Below, one piece after another: positions 8,177 to 15,115 of a stretch of 64,000 nucleotides of DNA. The DNA comes from Halorientalis pallida (GTDB lineage Archaea; Halobacteriota; Halobacteria; Halobacteriales; Haloarculaceae), in the NCBI RefSeq assembly GCF_004118325.1, contig NZ_RDFA01000003.1, positions 248,001 to 312,000 of the forward strand. Reading direction: 5' to 3'. A program made the translations under genes and the position numbers. The number at the start of each line of letters is the position of its first letter. The stretch's first letter is position 1. The notes beneath the pieces are model-generated. The model ran no database searches. It was not told the DNA's origin and worked only from the letters and a program-made list of their open reading frames with translations.

Positions 8177-8940
8177 TGATGGAACTCGACGGCGTGACCC
8201 ACACCTACGACACGGCGCCGGTCGTCGAGGACCTCTCGCTCTCGGTCGAGTCCGGCGAAGTCGTCGCGATCATCGGCCCCTCCGGCGTCGGGAAGACGAC
8301 ACTCCTCCGGATTCTCGCGCTGTTCATCGAACCCCAGACCGGGACGATCAGGTTCGGCGACACCGACGTGTGGGGGTGTAGCGACGGCGAACGCCTCGCT
8401 CTGCGCCGCCGGATCGGGATGGTGTTCCAGGAGGCGAGCCTGTTCGACGCCACGGTCGGGCGAAACGTCGAGTACGGCCTCAAAGTCCGGCGGTCCTGGC
8501 GCGACCGACTCAGCGACGGTCTCAGTGAGGTGCTCCGGTCGAACGGGACGCCGGAAACGGTCGAAGAGGCGCTGGGGGTCGTCGGACTCGGCGAACAACT
8601 CGACCAGCACGCGAAGTCGCTCTCCGGCGGGGAGGCACAGCGCGTGTCGTTCGCGCGTGCACTGGCGTACGACCCGGACGTGCTCTTGCTCGACGAACCG
8701 ACCTCGGATCTCGACCCCCGGAACACGGCCGTCATCGAGGAGGCCGTGGCAGAAGCGCGGAACCGGGGGATCGGCGTCGTCATCGCGACCCACGACATGC
8801 ACCAGGCCGAACGGGTCGCCGACCGGGTCGCGGTCCTGCTCGACAGGGAGATCACCGAGGTCGGTCCGACCGATACCGTCTTCGAGAGCCCGGCCGACGA
8901 GCGCACAGCGAAGTTCATAGATGGTGAACTGGTGTACTGA
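8176..8940 (+). CDS. tupC: TupC-like ABC transporter ATP-binding protein
   Basis: A 254-residue ABC ATPase. Visible: Walker A GPSGVGKT, Q-loop MVFQEASLFD, signature SLSGGEAQR, Walker B VLLLDEPTSDLDP, and H-loop ATHDMHQAE. It lacks the TOBE tail present in the ATPase at 4456, consistent with TupC. The start ATG overlaps the permease stop by one base; a GTG at 8173 is an alternative. It drives anion import through TupB. Confidence 0.9.
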   Translation: MMELDGVTHTYDTAPVVEDLSLSVESGEVVAIIGPSGVGKTTLLRILALFIEPQTGTIRFGDTDVWGCSDGERLALRRRIGMVFQEASLFDATVGRNVEYGLKVRRSWRDRLSDGLSEVLRSNGTPETVEEALGVVGLGEQLDQHAKSLSGGEAQRVSFARALAYDPDVLLLDEPTSDLDPRNTAVIEEAVAEARNRGIGVVIATHDMHQAERVADRVAVLLDREITEVGPTDTVFESPADERTAKFIDGELVY

Positions 8941-8973
8941 GGGGCGCTCACCAAAGCCGACACGAGGGCTTTT

Positions 8974-8990
8974 GTTCGTCTCGGACGAAC
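8974..8990. promoter_or_regulatory. perfect 17-bp palindrome at the promoter of the ModE-like regulator
   Basis: GTTCGTC-TCG-GACGAAC has perfect 7-bp arms. It sits directly after a TATA-like GGCTTTTG (8967-8974) and 7 nt before the ATG at 8998, where transcription is expected to begin. A protein bound here would block initiation, so autorepression by the downstream regulator is the simplest reading. Confidence 0.55.
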
Positions 8991-8997
8991 GCAATCT

Positions 8998-9693
8998 ATG
9001 GACGTGTCCCCGGATTTCGACGTGCAACTCGGTCGGGATGGCGTCGCCCTGACCGTTCGGGACCGGGAGTTGCTGGCCGCCATCGACGAGGCGGGCTCGT
9101 TGAACGCGGCGGCGGACTCGCTGGGCCGGTCGTACGCACACGCCCAGCGGCGCGTCGTCGAACTCGGAGACGCGTTCGGCCCGCTGGTCGACCGCAGTCG
9201 CGGCGGCGGCGGGGGCGGCGGGAGCGAACTCACCGACCGCGCCCGGGAGGTGCTGGCGACGTTCGACCGCGTTCGCGCGGAGTTCGCGGGCGTCGCCGAG
9301 GCCGACGAGACGGTCCTGACGGGCCGCGTGACCGAGCGGGACGGCGAACTCGCCACCGTCGAGACCACGGCCGGACGAATTCGAGCCGTGACGCCACCGG
9401 ACTGTACCGACGTGGTCGTCACGATCCGGGCCGACGCGGTGACCCTGAACCGGCCGGCCGAGGCCCCCCAACCCGGGGGGACGAGCGCGCGCAACCGCTT
9501 CGAGGGCGAGGTAGTGGCCGTCGACCGCGGCGAGACGCTGGCTCGCGTGACGGTCGCGATCGACCCGGACCTGCACCTGGCCGCGCTGGTGACCGTCGAG
9601 AGCGTCGAGCGACTGGAACTCGCCACTGGAACCCCGGTCGTCGCGACGTTCAAGGCGACGGCGACCCGCGCCGTCGCGCGAGCGGAGTCTTAA
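8998..9693 (+). CDS. ModE-like transcriptional regulator (LysR-type HTH plus TOBE domains)
   Basis: A 231-residue protein. Residues 20-95 are a LysR/ModE-type winged helix (LLAAIDEAGSLNAAADSLGR, then HAQRRVVELGD and the Gly-rich wing before ELTDRAREVL). Residues 105-230 contain two TOBE-like beta repeats (LTGRVTERDGELATVETTAG and FEGEVVAVDRGETLARVTVA) that bind molybdate or tungstate in ModE. It lies just downstream of the TupABC operon with its own promoter. It likely senses intracellular oxyanion and controls one or both transport operons and itself. Confidence 0.85.
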   Translation: MDVSPDFDVQLGRDGVALTVRDRELLAAIDEAGSLNAAADSLGRSYAHAQRRVVELGDAFGPLVDRSRGGGGGGGSELTDRAREVLATFDRVRAEFAGVAEADETVLTGRVTERDGELATVETTAGRIRAVTPPDCTDVVVTIRADAVTLNRPAEAPQPGGTSARNRFEGEVVAVDRGETLARVTVAIDPDLHLAALVTVESVERLELATGTPVVATFKATATRAVARAES

Positions 9694-9725
9694 GCCTTAC
9701 CCGGCCGGCACGCTTGCACCCGGGT

Positions 9726-10211
9726 ATGCCGACGATTTCTGAACTCTCGGACGTGCTCGACTGGGAAGCGGTCGCTGTCTTGCACGCCATCGACGACCAC
9801 GAGGGGGCCGACGTGGACGCGCTCGTCGAGACGACCGGCCTGGAACGATCGCAGGTCGAGAATCGCTGCCAGCAACTCTCGACGCTCGGGCTGGCCACCG
9901 AGACAGAGACCGACGACGGTGTGATCCACGAGTTGACCGGCTCCGGCCACGGGGCCGTGGGCTCGGGGCTCTACGACGAGTACGACATGATCGGGGAGGC
10001 CGACATCGACGAACTCGCCGAGAAGGTGGCCGAGCTACTGGACCGACGCGACGAACTCCAGGCGCAAGTCCAGCGACTGGGCGACGACGCGACGGACCTC
10101 AAAACGCGGGCGGAGCGCCAGTTCGGCGACCGCGAGGGCGTGCGCGAGGAGTTCGAGTCGCTGATGGAGGACGTCGAGGCGCTCCAGCGGTCGGTGAGCG
10201 AGGAGTCCTAG
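9726..10211 (+). CDS. winged-helix protein with C-terminal coiled coil
   Basis: A 161-residue acidic protein. Residues 10-65 look like a winged-helix fold (LDWEAVAVLHAID, RSQVENRCQQLSTLGLATET). Residues 85-155 form a long amphipathic helix rich in Glu, Arg and Leu (ELAEKVAELLDRRDELQAQV and onward), probably a dimerising coiled coil. The ATG at 9726 follows TTAAGCC near 9690, giving a nearly leaderless mRNA. It could be a transcription factor or a chromatin-associated protein. Its 3' end overlaps the convergent gene by 4 bp. Confidence 0.75.
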   Translation: MPTISELSDVLDWEAVAVLHAIDDHEGADVDALVETTGLERSQVENRCQQLSTLGLATETETDDGVIHELTGSGHGAVGSGLYDEYDMIGEADIDELAEKVAELLDRRDELQAQVQRLGDDATDLKTRAERQFGDREGVREEFESLMEDVEALQRSVSEES

Positions 10212-10396
10212 AACCCGACCTGTGTCTCTTCTCCGACCCGCTCGTTGCGGATCGTGTACGCGGCGTGCAGTATCGCCGACGCACCCAGCAGGCCGACGAT
10301 GGCACTGACGACTGGGCGCTCGATGTACAGCACGGATCCCAGACAGACGACACCGACCAGTGCGATGTGGCCCGCGCCCCAGTAGCTGAAGGTCAT
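10208..10396 (-). CDS. small two-helix membrane protein
   Basis: A 62-residue protein with two predicted transmembrane helices (about residues 7-23 and 27-47) and a short charged tail (TIRNERVGEETQVGF). Start ATG at 10396. Small hydrophobic proteins of this form are common and mostly uncharacterised in haloarchaea. Its stop overlaps that of the convergent upstream gene. No function assigned. Confidence 0.65.
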   Translation of the reverse strand: MTFSYWGAGHIALVGVVCLGSVLYIERPVVSAIVGLLGASAILHAAYTIRNERVGEETQVGF

Positions 10397-10459
10397 GTCG
10401 GCGCATTCGAATCAACCAACAAGTGTTTTGGGTGGAAGCGGGGGCGGACGGGTACAGTC

Positions 10460-11323
10460 TTACTCCCCGTACTCGTAGAACCCATTCCCCGATTTCTTCC
10501 CGAGGTCGCCGGCTTCGACTTTCCGTTTCAGGAGGTACGGCGGCTGGTAGCGGTCACCGAGTTCCTCGTGGAGCGTCTCCATCGCGTCGAGACAGATGTC
10601 CAGCCCGATGTGGTCGGCCAGTTCCAGCGGCCCCATCGGGACGTTCGTGCCGAGTTTCATCCCGCGGTCCATGTCGGCCTTGGTGGCGACGCCCTCGTCG
10701 TAGGCCCGGATGCCCTCGGCGATCCAGGGCATCAGCACGCGGTTGGTGACGAACCCGGGCTTGTCGTCGGACTCCCAGGTGGTCTTGCCCACGTCCTCGG
10801 CGAGGTCGTGGGCTAGCTGGACCACCTCGTCGCTCGTGCGTTCGCCGACGACCACTTCGACGCCCTCCATCAGCGGGACGGGGTTCATGAAGTGCAGGCC
10901 GATCACCTGCTCGGCGCGGTCGGTCGCGCTCGCGATGGAGGTGATCGAGAGGGTGCTGGTGTTCGTGGCGAGTCCCACGTCCTCGTCGACCGTCTCGTCC
11001 AGATCCGCGAACACGTCCCGTTTGATGTCCATGTTCTCGACGATGGCCTCGACGACGAAATCACAGTCCGCCAAATCTTCGAGATCGGTGGTGCCGGTGA
11101 CCCGTTCGCGGGCGGCGGTCGCCTCCTCGCTGGTGAGCTCGTCTTTCTCCTCGAACCTGGAGAGGCTGGACTCGATGCCCTGCAAACCCCCCTCGACCAG
11201 TTCCGACTCTACGTCCCGCATCACCACGTCGTAACCGCTCGTGGCCGCTGCCTGTGCGATACCGTGGCCCATCGTTCCCGCGCCGACGACGCCCCAGGTC
11301 TGGATTTCGTCGAATCCACGCAT
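10460..11323 (-). CDS. hbd: 3-hydroxyacyl-CoA dehydrogenase
   Basis: A 287-residue NAD-dependent enzyme of single-domain-pair form (no enoyl-CoA hydratase fusion). It has the Rossmann motif GVVGAGTMGHGIAQ near the N-terminus, FVVEAIVENMDIK, NTSTLSITSIAS, the catalytic segment IGLHFMNPVPLMEGVEV with its His, PGFVTNRVLMPW, and the C-terminal GPLELADHIGLDICLDAM. It oxidises 3-hydroxyacyl-CoA to 3-ketoacyl-CoA in beta-oxidation, or works in reverse for polyhydroxyalkanoate or butanoate metabolism. The start at 11323 is preferred over a longer start at 11338. It is divergent from the aldolase operon. Confidence 0.93.
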   Translation of the reverse strand: MRGFDEIQTWGVVGAGTMGHGIAQAAATSGYDVVMRDVESELVEGGLQGIESSLSRFEEKDELTSEEATAARERVTGTTDLEDLADCDFVVEAIVENMDIKRDVFADLDETVDEDVGLATNTSTLSITSIASATDRAEQVIGLHFMNPVPLMEGVEVVVGERTSDEVVQLAHDLAEDVGKTTWESDDKPGFVTNRVLMPWIAEGIRAYDEGVATKADMDRGMKLGTNVPMGPLELADHIGLDICLDAMETLHEELGDRYQPPYLLKRKVEAGDLGKKSGNGFYEYGE

Positions 11324-11410
11324 GCCGGGTGGGACCACGCGAACCGGCCTAAGTGTGTCGACGGGACTGTCTCCGAGCCGACCTGTGCGCCACCGTCCGG
11401 AAAGTTAACT

Positions 11411-11465
11411 CACGTTCGGAGCAGGATTTCGCTACGCGTCTCCAACAACTTAATTAGCGAACGTG
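11411..11465. promoter_or_regulatory. paired inverted half-sites flanking the aldolase TATA element
   Basis: CACGTTCG at 11411-11418 and its exact complement CGAACGTG at 11458-11465 flank a TATA-like CTTAATTA at 11449-11456, which is 27 nt before the aldolase ATG. The centre-to-centre distance of 47 bp is about 4.5 helical turns. The inner site covers the region just after TATA. This looks like a carbon-source operator for the gluconeogenic pair, but the regulator is unknown. Confidence 0.5.
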
Positions 11466-11482
11466 GGGCAGAGAAAGGTGAG

Positions 11483-12298
11483 ATGATCCCTATCGACGAC
11501 AGCCCCCTGACCCGGGACGGGAAGGTGCTGATCCTGGCGTACGACCACGGCCTGGAGCACGGCCCGGTCGACTTCGAGGACGTACCGGAGAGCGCAGACC
11601 CCGCACACGTCTTCGACGTGGCGACCCACGACGCCGTGACCTCCCTCGCGGTCCAGAAGGGCATCGCGGAAGCGTACTACCCCTCCTACGAGGACGACGT
11701 GAACCTGCTGGCCAAGCTCAACGGTACGTCGAACCTCTGGCGCGGCGAACCCAACTCGGCGGTCAACTGGACGGTCGACTACGCCAACGAGGTCGGCGCC
11801 GACTCCATCGGCTTCACCGTCTACGGCGGCTCGAACCACGAGATCGAGATGGTCGAGGAGTTCCGCGAGGCCCAGGAGAAGGCCCGCGACTACGACATGC
11901 CAGTCGTCATGTGGTCCTACCCGCGCGGTCAGGGCCTGCGTAACGCCAAAACTCCGGAGAGCATCGCCTACTCCGCCCGCCTCGGTCTCGAACTCGGTGC
12001 GGACGTGGCCAAGGTCAAATATCCCGGCAGTCAGGACGCGATGGAGGAGACCGTCCGGATGGCCGGCAAGACGAAGGTCGTCATGTCCGGCGGCTCGAAG
12101 CGCTCGGACGAGGAATTCCTCTCGAACGTCAAGTCCGTGATCGACGCGGGTGGCGCGGGCCTGGCGGTCGGCCGGAACGTCTTCCAGCGCGAGAACCCCG
12201 AGCGCATCCTCGACGCCCTGGAGAAGGTCATCTTCGAGGAGTCCTCCGTCGAGGAGGCCCTGGCCGCCGCCGAGAGTGCGGCCCCCGAAGCCGAATAG
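11483..12298 (+). CDS. fba: class I fructose-bisphosphate aldolase (DhnA/archaeal type)
   Basis: A 271-residue (beta/alpha)8 Schiff-base aldolase of the archaeal DhnA type. It interconverts fructose 1,6-bisphosphate with dihydroxyacetone phosphate and glyceraldehyde 3-phosphate. Visible: VLILAYDHGLEHGP near the N-terminus, DVAKVKYPG (strand 6 region with the probable Schiff-base Lys), TKVVMSGGSKRSDEEFL and AGLAVGRNVFQRENP (phosphate-binding loop). The ATG at 11483 is preceded by AAAGGTGAG, a plausible ribosome site. It abuts the fructose-bisphosphatase start (TAGATG), so the two enzymes form a gluconeogenic operon. A related family member is 2-amino-3,7-dideoxy-threo-hept-6-ulosonate synthase, but the operon context favours aldolase. 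Confidence 0.85.
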   Translation: MIPIDDSPLTRDGKVLILAYDHGLEHGPVDFEDVPESADPAHVFDVATHDAVTSLAVQKGIAEAYYPSYEDDVNLLAKLNGTSNLWRGEPNSAVNWTVDYANEVGADSIGFTVYGGSNHEIEMVEEFREAQEKARDYDMPVVMWSYPRGQGLRNAKTPESIAYSARLGLELGADVAKVKYPGSQDAMEETVRMAGKTKVVMSGGSKRSDEEFLSNVKSVIDAGGAGLAVGRNVFQRENPERILDALEKVIFEESSVEEALAAAESAAPEAE

Positions 12299-13156
12299 AT
12301 GAGCGACACGGTATCCGAGATCGTCGACGTGGTCACCGAGACCGCGCCCGACGTGCGGGCCGGCCTGACCGGCCGGCGCGAGTACGAGACCAGCGAGAAC
12401 CCCTCGGGCGAGCAGATGCTCGCGGCCGACCGCCACGCCGACGAGTTGCTCGAAGAGCGCCTGCTCGCCGTCGACGGCGTCGCCGGCTACGCCAGCGAGG
12501 AGCGCGAAGAGATCGTCGAGTCCGGCGACGGGCACCTCCACGTCGCCTGTGACCCGCTCGACGGCTCGTCGAACCTGAAGTCCAACAACGTCATGGGGAC
12601 GATCCTCGCGGTGTACGACGAGCCACTGCCGGCTCCCGGCCGCGCGCTCGTCGCCGCGGGCTACGTCCTCTACGGCCCGATCACGACGCTCGTGCTGGCT
12701 CGGGACGATACGGTGACAGAGTACGTGATCGACGACACCGACGAGGGCGTCGAGCGCCGCGTGGTCGAGGAGGACGTGACGATCCCCGCCGATCCCGTGG
12801 TCTACGGGTTCGGCGGCCGCGTCCCGGACTGGCACGACGACTTCGAGGCGTTCGTTCGGGAGATCGAAGACGAGCTGAAACTGCGCTACGGCGGCGCGAT
12901 GATCGGCGACGTGAGCCAGGTCATGGAGTACGGCGGCATCTTCGCATATCCCGCCCTGCAATCCGCCGAGAACGGCAAACTCCGCCTCCAGTTCGAGGGC
13001 AACCCGATCGGCTACATCGTCGAGTGCGCCGGCGGTCGTTCCTCAGACGGCGAGCAGTCGCTGCTGGACGTGGAACCCGACCGCCTCCACCAGCGTGTCC
13101 CGGTTCACGTCGGCAACACCGAGTTGATCGAACGGCTGGAAGGCGCGCTACACTGA
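12299..13156 (+). CDS. fbp: class 1 fructose-1,6-bisphosphatase
   Basis: A 285-residue phosphatase of the FBPase/inositol-phosphatase fold. The metal-binding core is seen in ACDPLDGSSNLKSNNVMGTI (about 81-100). Residues near YASEEREE contribute acidic ligands, and YGGAMIGDVSQVMEYGGIFAYP plus GGRSSDGEQSLLDV complete the active site. It hydrolyses fructose 1,6-bisphosphate to fructose 6-phosphate. The start codon follows the aldolase stop with no gap, which strongly implies co-transcription for gluconeogenesis. The 3' end overlaps the convergent LEA14-like gene by 9 bp. Confidence 0.93.
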   Translation: MSDTVSEIVDVVTETAPDVRAGLTGRREYETSENPSGEQMLAADRHADELLEERLLAVDGVAGYASEEREEIVESGDGHLHVACDPLDGSSNLKSNNVMGTILAVYDEPLPAPGRALVAAGYVLYGPITTLVLARDDTVTEYVIDDTDEGVERRVVEEDVTIPADPVVYGFGGRVPDWHDDFEAFVREIEDELKLRYGGAMIGDVSQVMEYGGIFAYPALQSAENGKLRLQFEGNPIGYIVECAGGRSSDGEQSLLDVEPDRLHQRVPVHVGNTELIERLEGALH

Positions 13157-14146
13157 GCCGTCCCGCGCCACTTCGAACCGGCCGCCGAAGAGATCCGTCT
13201 CCAGCCGTCGGGTGATCGGAGACGGCGTGAACGTTCTGGACCCACGACCGAACCGCGACAGGTCGACCCGGATAGTGGGATCGATCCGGACGCGCGTCGT
13301 CTGGTTCCGTTCGATGTGCGTGGGCCACCACTCCTCGAAGTCGTCGTTGTCGACGACCAGCCGCGCAGTCACGTTCCCGGTAGCGCCGGCCGGGATCGTC
13401 GTGGCGTTTACGGTCGATCCGTTCGCGACTGCGCGGCCGTTCATCCTCACGTCGTAGCTGACGGACCGCAGGGGAACGTCGAAGGCCGTCGGGTTGGAGA
13501 CGGTCGCGGCGACGGCGACCACGGTCCGGTTCTCGCCGACGGCACCCCACCGGGCCGTGGTGCAGTCGACGGTCAGGACGGGCCCCGAGATCAGCGAGAC
13601 GTTCGCGTCCACCGGGACGGACCGGTCGGTCTCGAACGCGGCGAGAACGTCGGTCCGGACCGTTCGGGTGAGGACGGTTCGGGAGTACTCCCGGTCGAGG
13701 GAGGCCGAGGAGACGCTGGCGACGACAGTCAGGTTCGACCGTTCGCCGCGCCGGACGTGGCGCACCCACCAGTCGGTGACGCGGTCGGTCCGAACGGCCG
13801 TCCGCACGTGGACGGTCGAGTTCCCGGCCGGGAGTGCGAGTTCTTCACGCACGCCGCCCCCGAGTCTGACCCCGTTCGCGTAGACGGTGTGGTGAACGTC
13901 GACGCGGTCGACGGCGACCGTGACGGGGTTGGGATTGCGGACCGTCACGTCCGACGTGACGACGGTGACGGACTCGGTCGCTCCGGCGAACCGGTTGTCG
14001 ACCGCGGTGACGTCCGGAACGCCGAGGAGGTCGGTCTCGAACCCCGCCACGGCGACCGGTACGGCGACGATCAGCACGATCGCGACGGCGAGTAGTAGTT
14101 TCCCCGCCGCCCCGAGGCCGCGCTCGTCCCCGTCGGTGCCGAGCAT
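13148..14146 (-). CDS. LEA14/WHy-type membrane-anchored protein with two repeats
   Basis: A 332-residue protein with one N-terminal membrane helix (about 14-35). After it come two LEA_2/WHy-type beta-sandwich repeats: the first around ESVTVVTSDVTVRNPNPVTV (about 57-76), the second around NRTVVAVAATVSNPTAFDVP. Both contain the typical V-x-NP-x-x-x-x-V pattern. The domain faces outward and is linked to desiccation or osmotic stress in other organisms. A TATA-like GGTTATTC near 14169-14176 gives a leaderless transcript. Precise role unknown. Confidence 0.8.
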   Translation of the reverse strand: MLGTDGDERGLGAAGKLLLAVAIVLIVAVPVAVAGFETDLLGVPDVTAVDNRFAGATESVTVVTSDVTVRNPNPVTVAVDRVDVHHTVYANGVRLGGGVREELALPAGNSTVHVRTAVRTDRVTDWWVRHVRRGERSNLTVVASVSSASLDREYSRTVLTRTVRTDVLAAFETDRSVPVDANVSLISGPVLTVDCTTARWGAVGENRTVVAVAATVSNPTAFDVPLRSVSYDVRMNGRAVANGSTVNATTIPAGATGNVTARLVVDNDDFEEWWPTHIERNQTTRVRIDPTIRVDLSRFGRGSRTFTPSPITRRLETDLFGGRFEVARDGSV

Positions 14147-14246
14147 ACCCCGGGTTCGCCGTCGTCGAATAACCGGGCTTCGTCGCTTCAGGATCCGGAA
14201 CGGTCTAGGGCCGGCTTACCGTGTGCTCGGCCCGACCGGACCGCAG

Positions 14247-15092
14247 TCAGAACCGCCCGCTGGGAACCGACCGATCGCTCGTCGACACGCCCATGTGTGG
14301 CCGGACGGCACCACCCATGCCGAGTGAGACGATCAGGAACATCGGGACGACGCCGAACGGGACGGCCTGCAACACGACCACGGGGATGGCCCCGACGAGG
14401 AGACCGACCCAGCCCCCACCACGACCCGCGCGGTTCGCGACGAACCGACCGACGGCGATGACGCCGAGGGTGCCCCAGGCGAGGTCGAACACGATCAGCG
14501 CGATCCAGACCGGGAGCGTGACCAGACTCATCAGTAGGACGACCGACACGAACCCGATGGCGACCGCCAGGAGCAGAAAGAGGAGTTGCACGGCGATGCC
14601 GATGGCGAGCGAGACCGGCGCGGACAGCGGGACCGGGTCGCGCTCGGGCGGCAGCTCCGGGCGGTAGATGTCGTGGAACCCCGCGAGCGACCGCGGCTGT
14701 GCGTGATTGACCTCCACGATCAGGCTGTCGGCGCTCTCGACGGAGGCCGGCGTGTGGCCGACCGACCCCGAGGGGATCAGCCAGTCCTCGCCGACCGCGA
14801 CGGCTTCGACCACCGCCACGTCCGGGTCGACCAGGCCGCCGAACTGCACGTCGTCACCGAGCGTCGAGATGTGGCGGTCGGCGAAGGCCATCCGCCCGTC
14901 GTTGGCCGCCTCGCGGGCCGGCGAGCGGGTCTGGTAGGGGAACCGGCGTGCGATGGCGTCGGCCTGCACGAGCGCCACGTCGATATCCTCGCCGACGCTC
15001 CCGAAGCCGCTGACCAGCATCGTCGCGTCGGCGGGCACGTCGGCGGCCGCGCTGGCGGCGTCTCGAAGCGGGACAGGGGAAAACGGTTTCAC
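14247..15092 (-). CDS. mosaic ORF: truncated acetyl-CoA hydrolase/CoA-transferase domain joined to a membrane domain
   Basis: A 281-residue ORF from a GTG start. Residues 20-155 read like the N-terminal domain of the acetyl-CoA hydrolase/transferase family: ADATMLVSGFGSVG, ADAIARRFPYQTRSPAREAA, GGLVDPDVAVVEAVAVGEDW, LIPSGSVGHTP, VEVNHAQPRSLAGFHDIYRP. From family knowledge, about 35-40 residues are missing between the first Gly-rich loop and EDIDVALVQ, and the whole C-terminal domain with the catalytic Glu is absent. Residues 165-270 are instead about four transmembrane helices. It cannot be an active CoA-transferase. Either a decayed, rearranged gene or a genuine new fusion. The carboxyltransferase promoter lies over its first codons, which favours decay or a later start (ATG at 15020). 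Confidence 0.55.
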   Translation of the reverse strand: MKPFSPVPLRDAASAAADVPADATMLVSGFGSVGEDIDVALVQADAIARRFPYQTRSPAREAANDGRMAFADRHISTLGDDVQFGGLVDPDVAVVEAVAVGEDWLIPSGSVGHTPASVESADSLIVEVNHAQPRSLAGFHDIYRPELPPERDPVPLSAPVSLAIGIAVQLLFLLLAVAIGFVSVVLLMSLVTLPVWIALIVFDLAWGTLGVIAVGRFVANRAGRGGGWVGLLVGAIPVVVLQAVPFGVVPMFLIVSLGMGGAVRPHMGVSTSDRSVPSGRF

Positions 15093-15115
15093 ACTCCTGG
15101 GCCCAGTCGTGGGCG

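Noticed and set aside
8173-8940. GTG at 8173 as the start of the TupC-like ATPase
   Set aside because: ATG codons at 8176 and 8179 follow at once. The 8176 start gives the usual one-base stop-start overlap with the permease.
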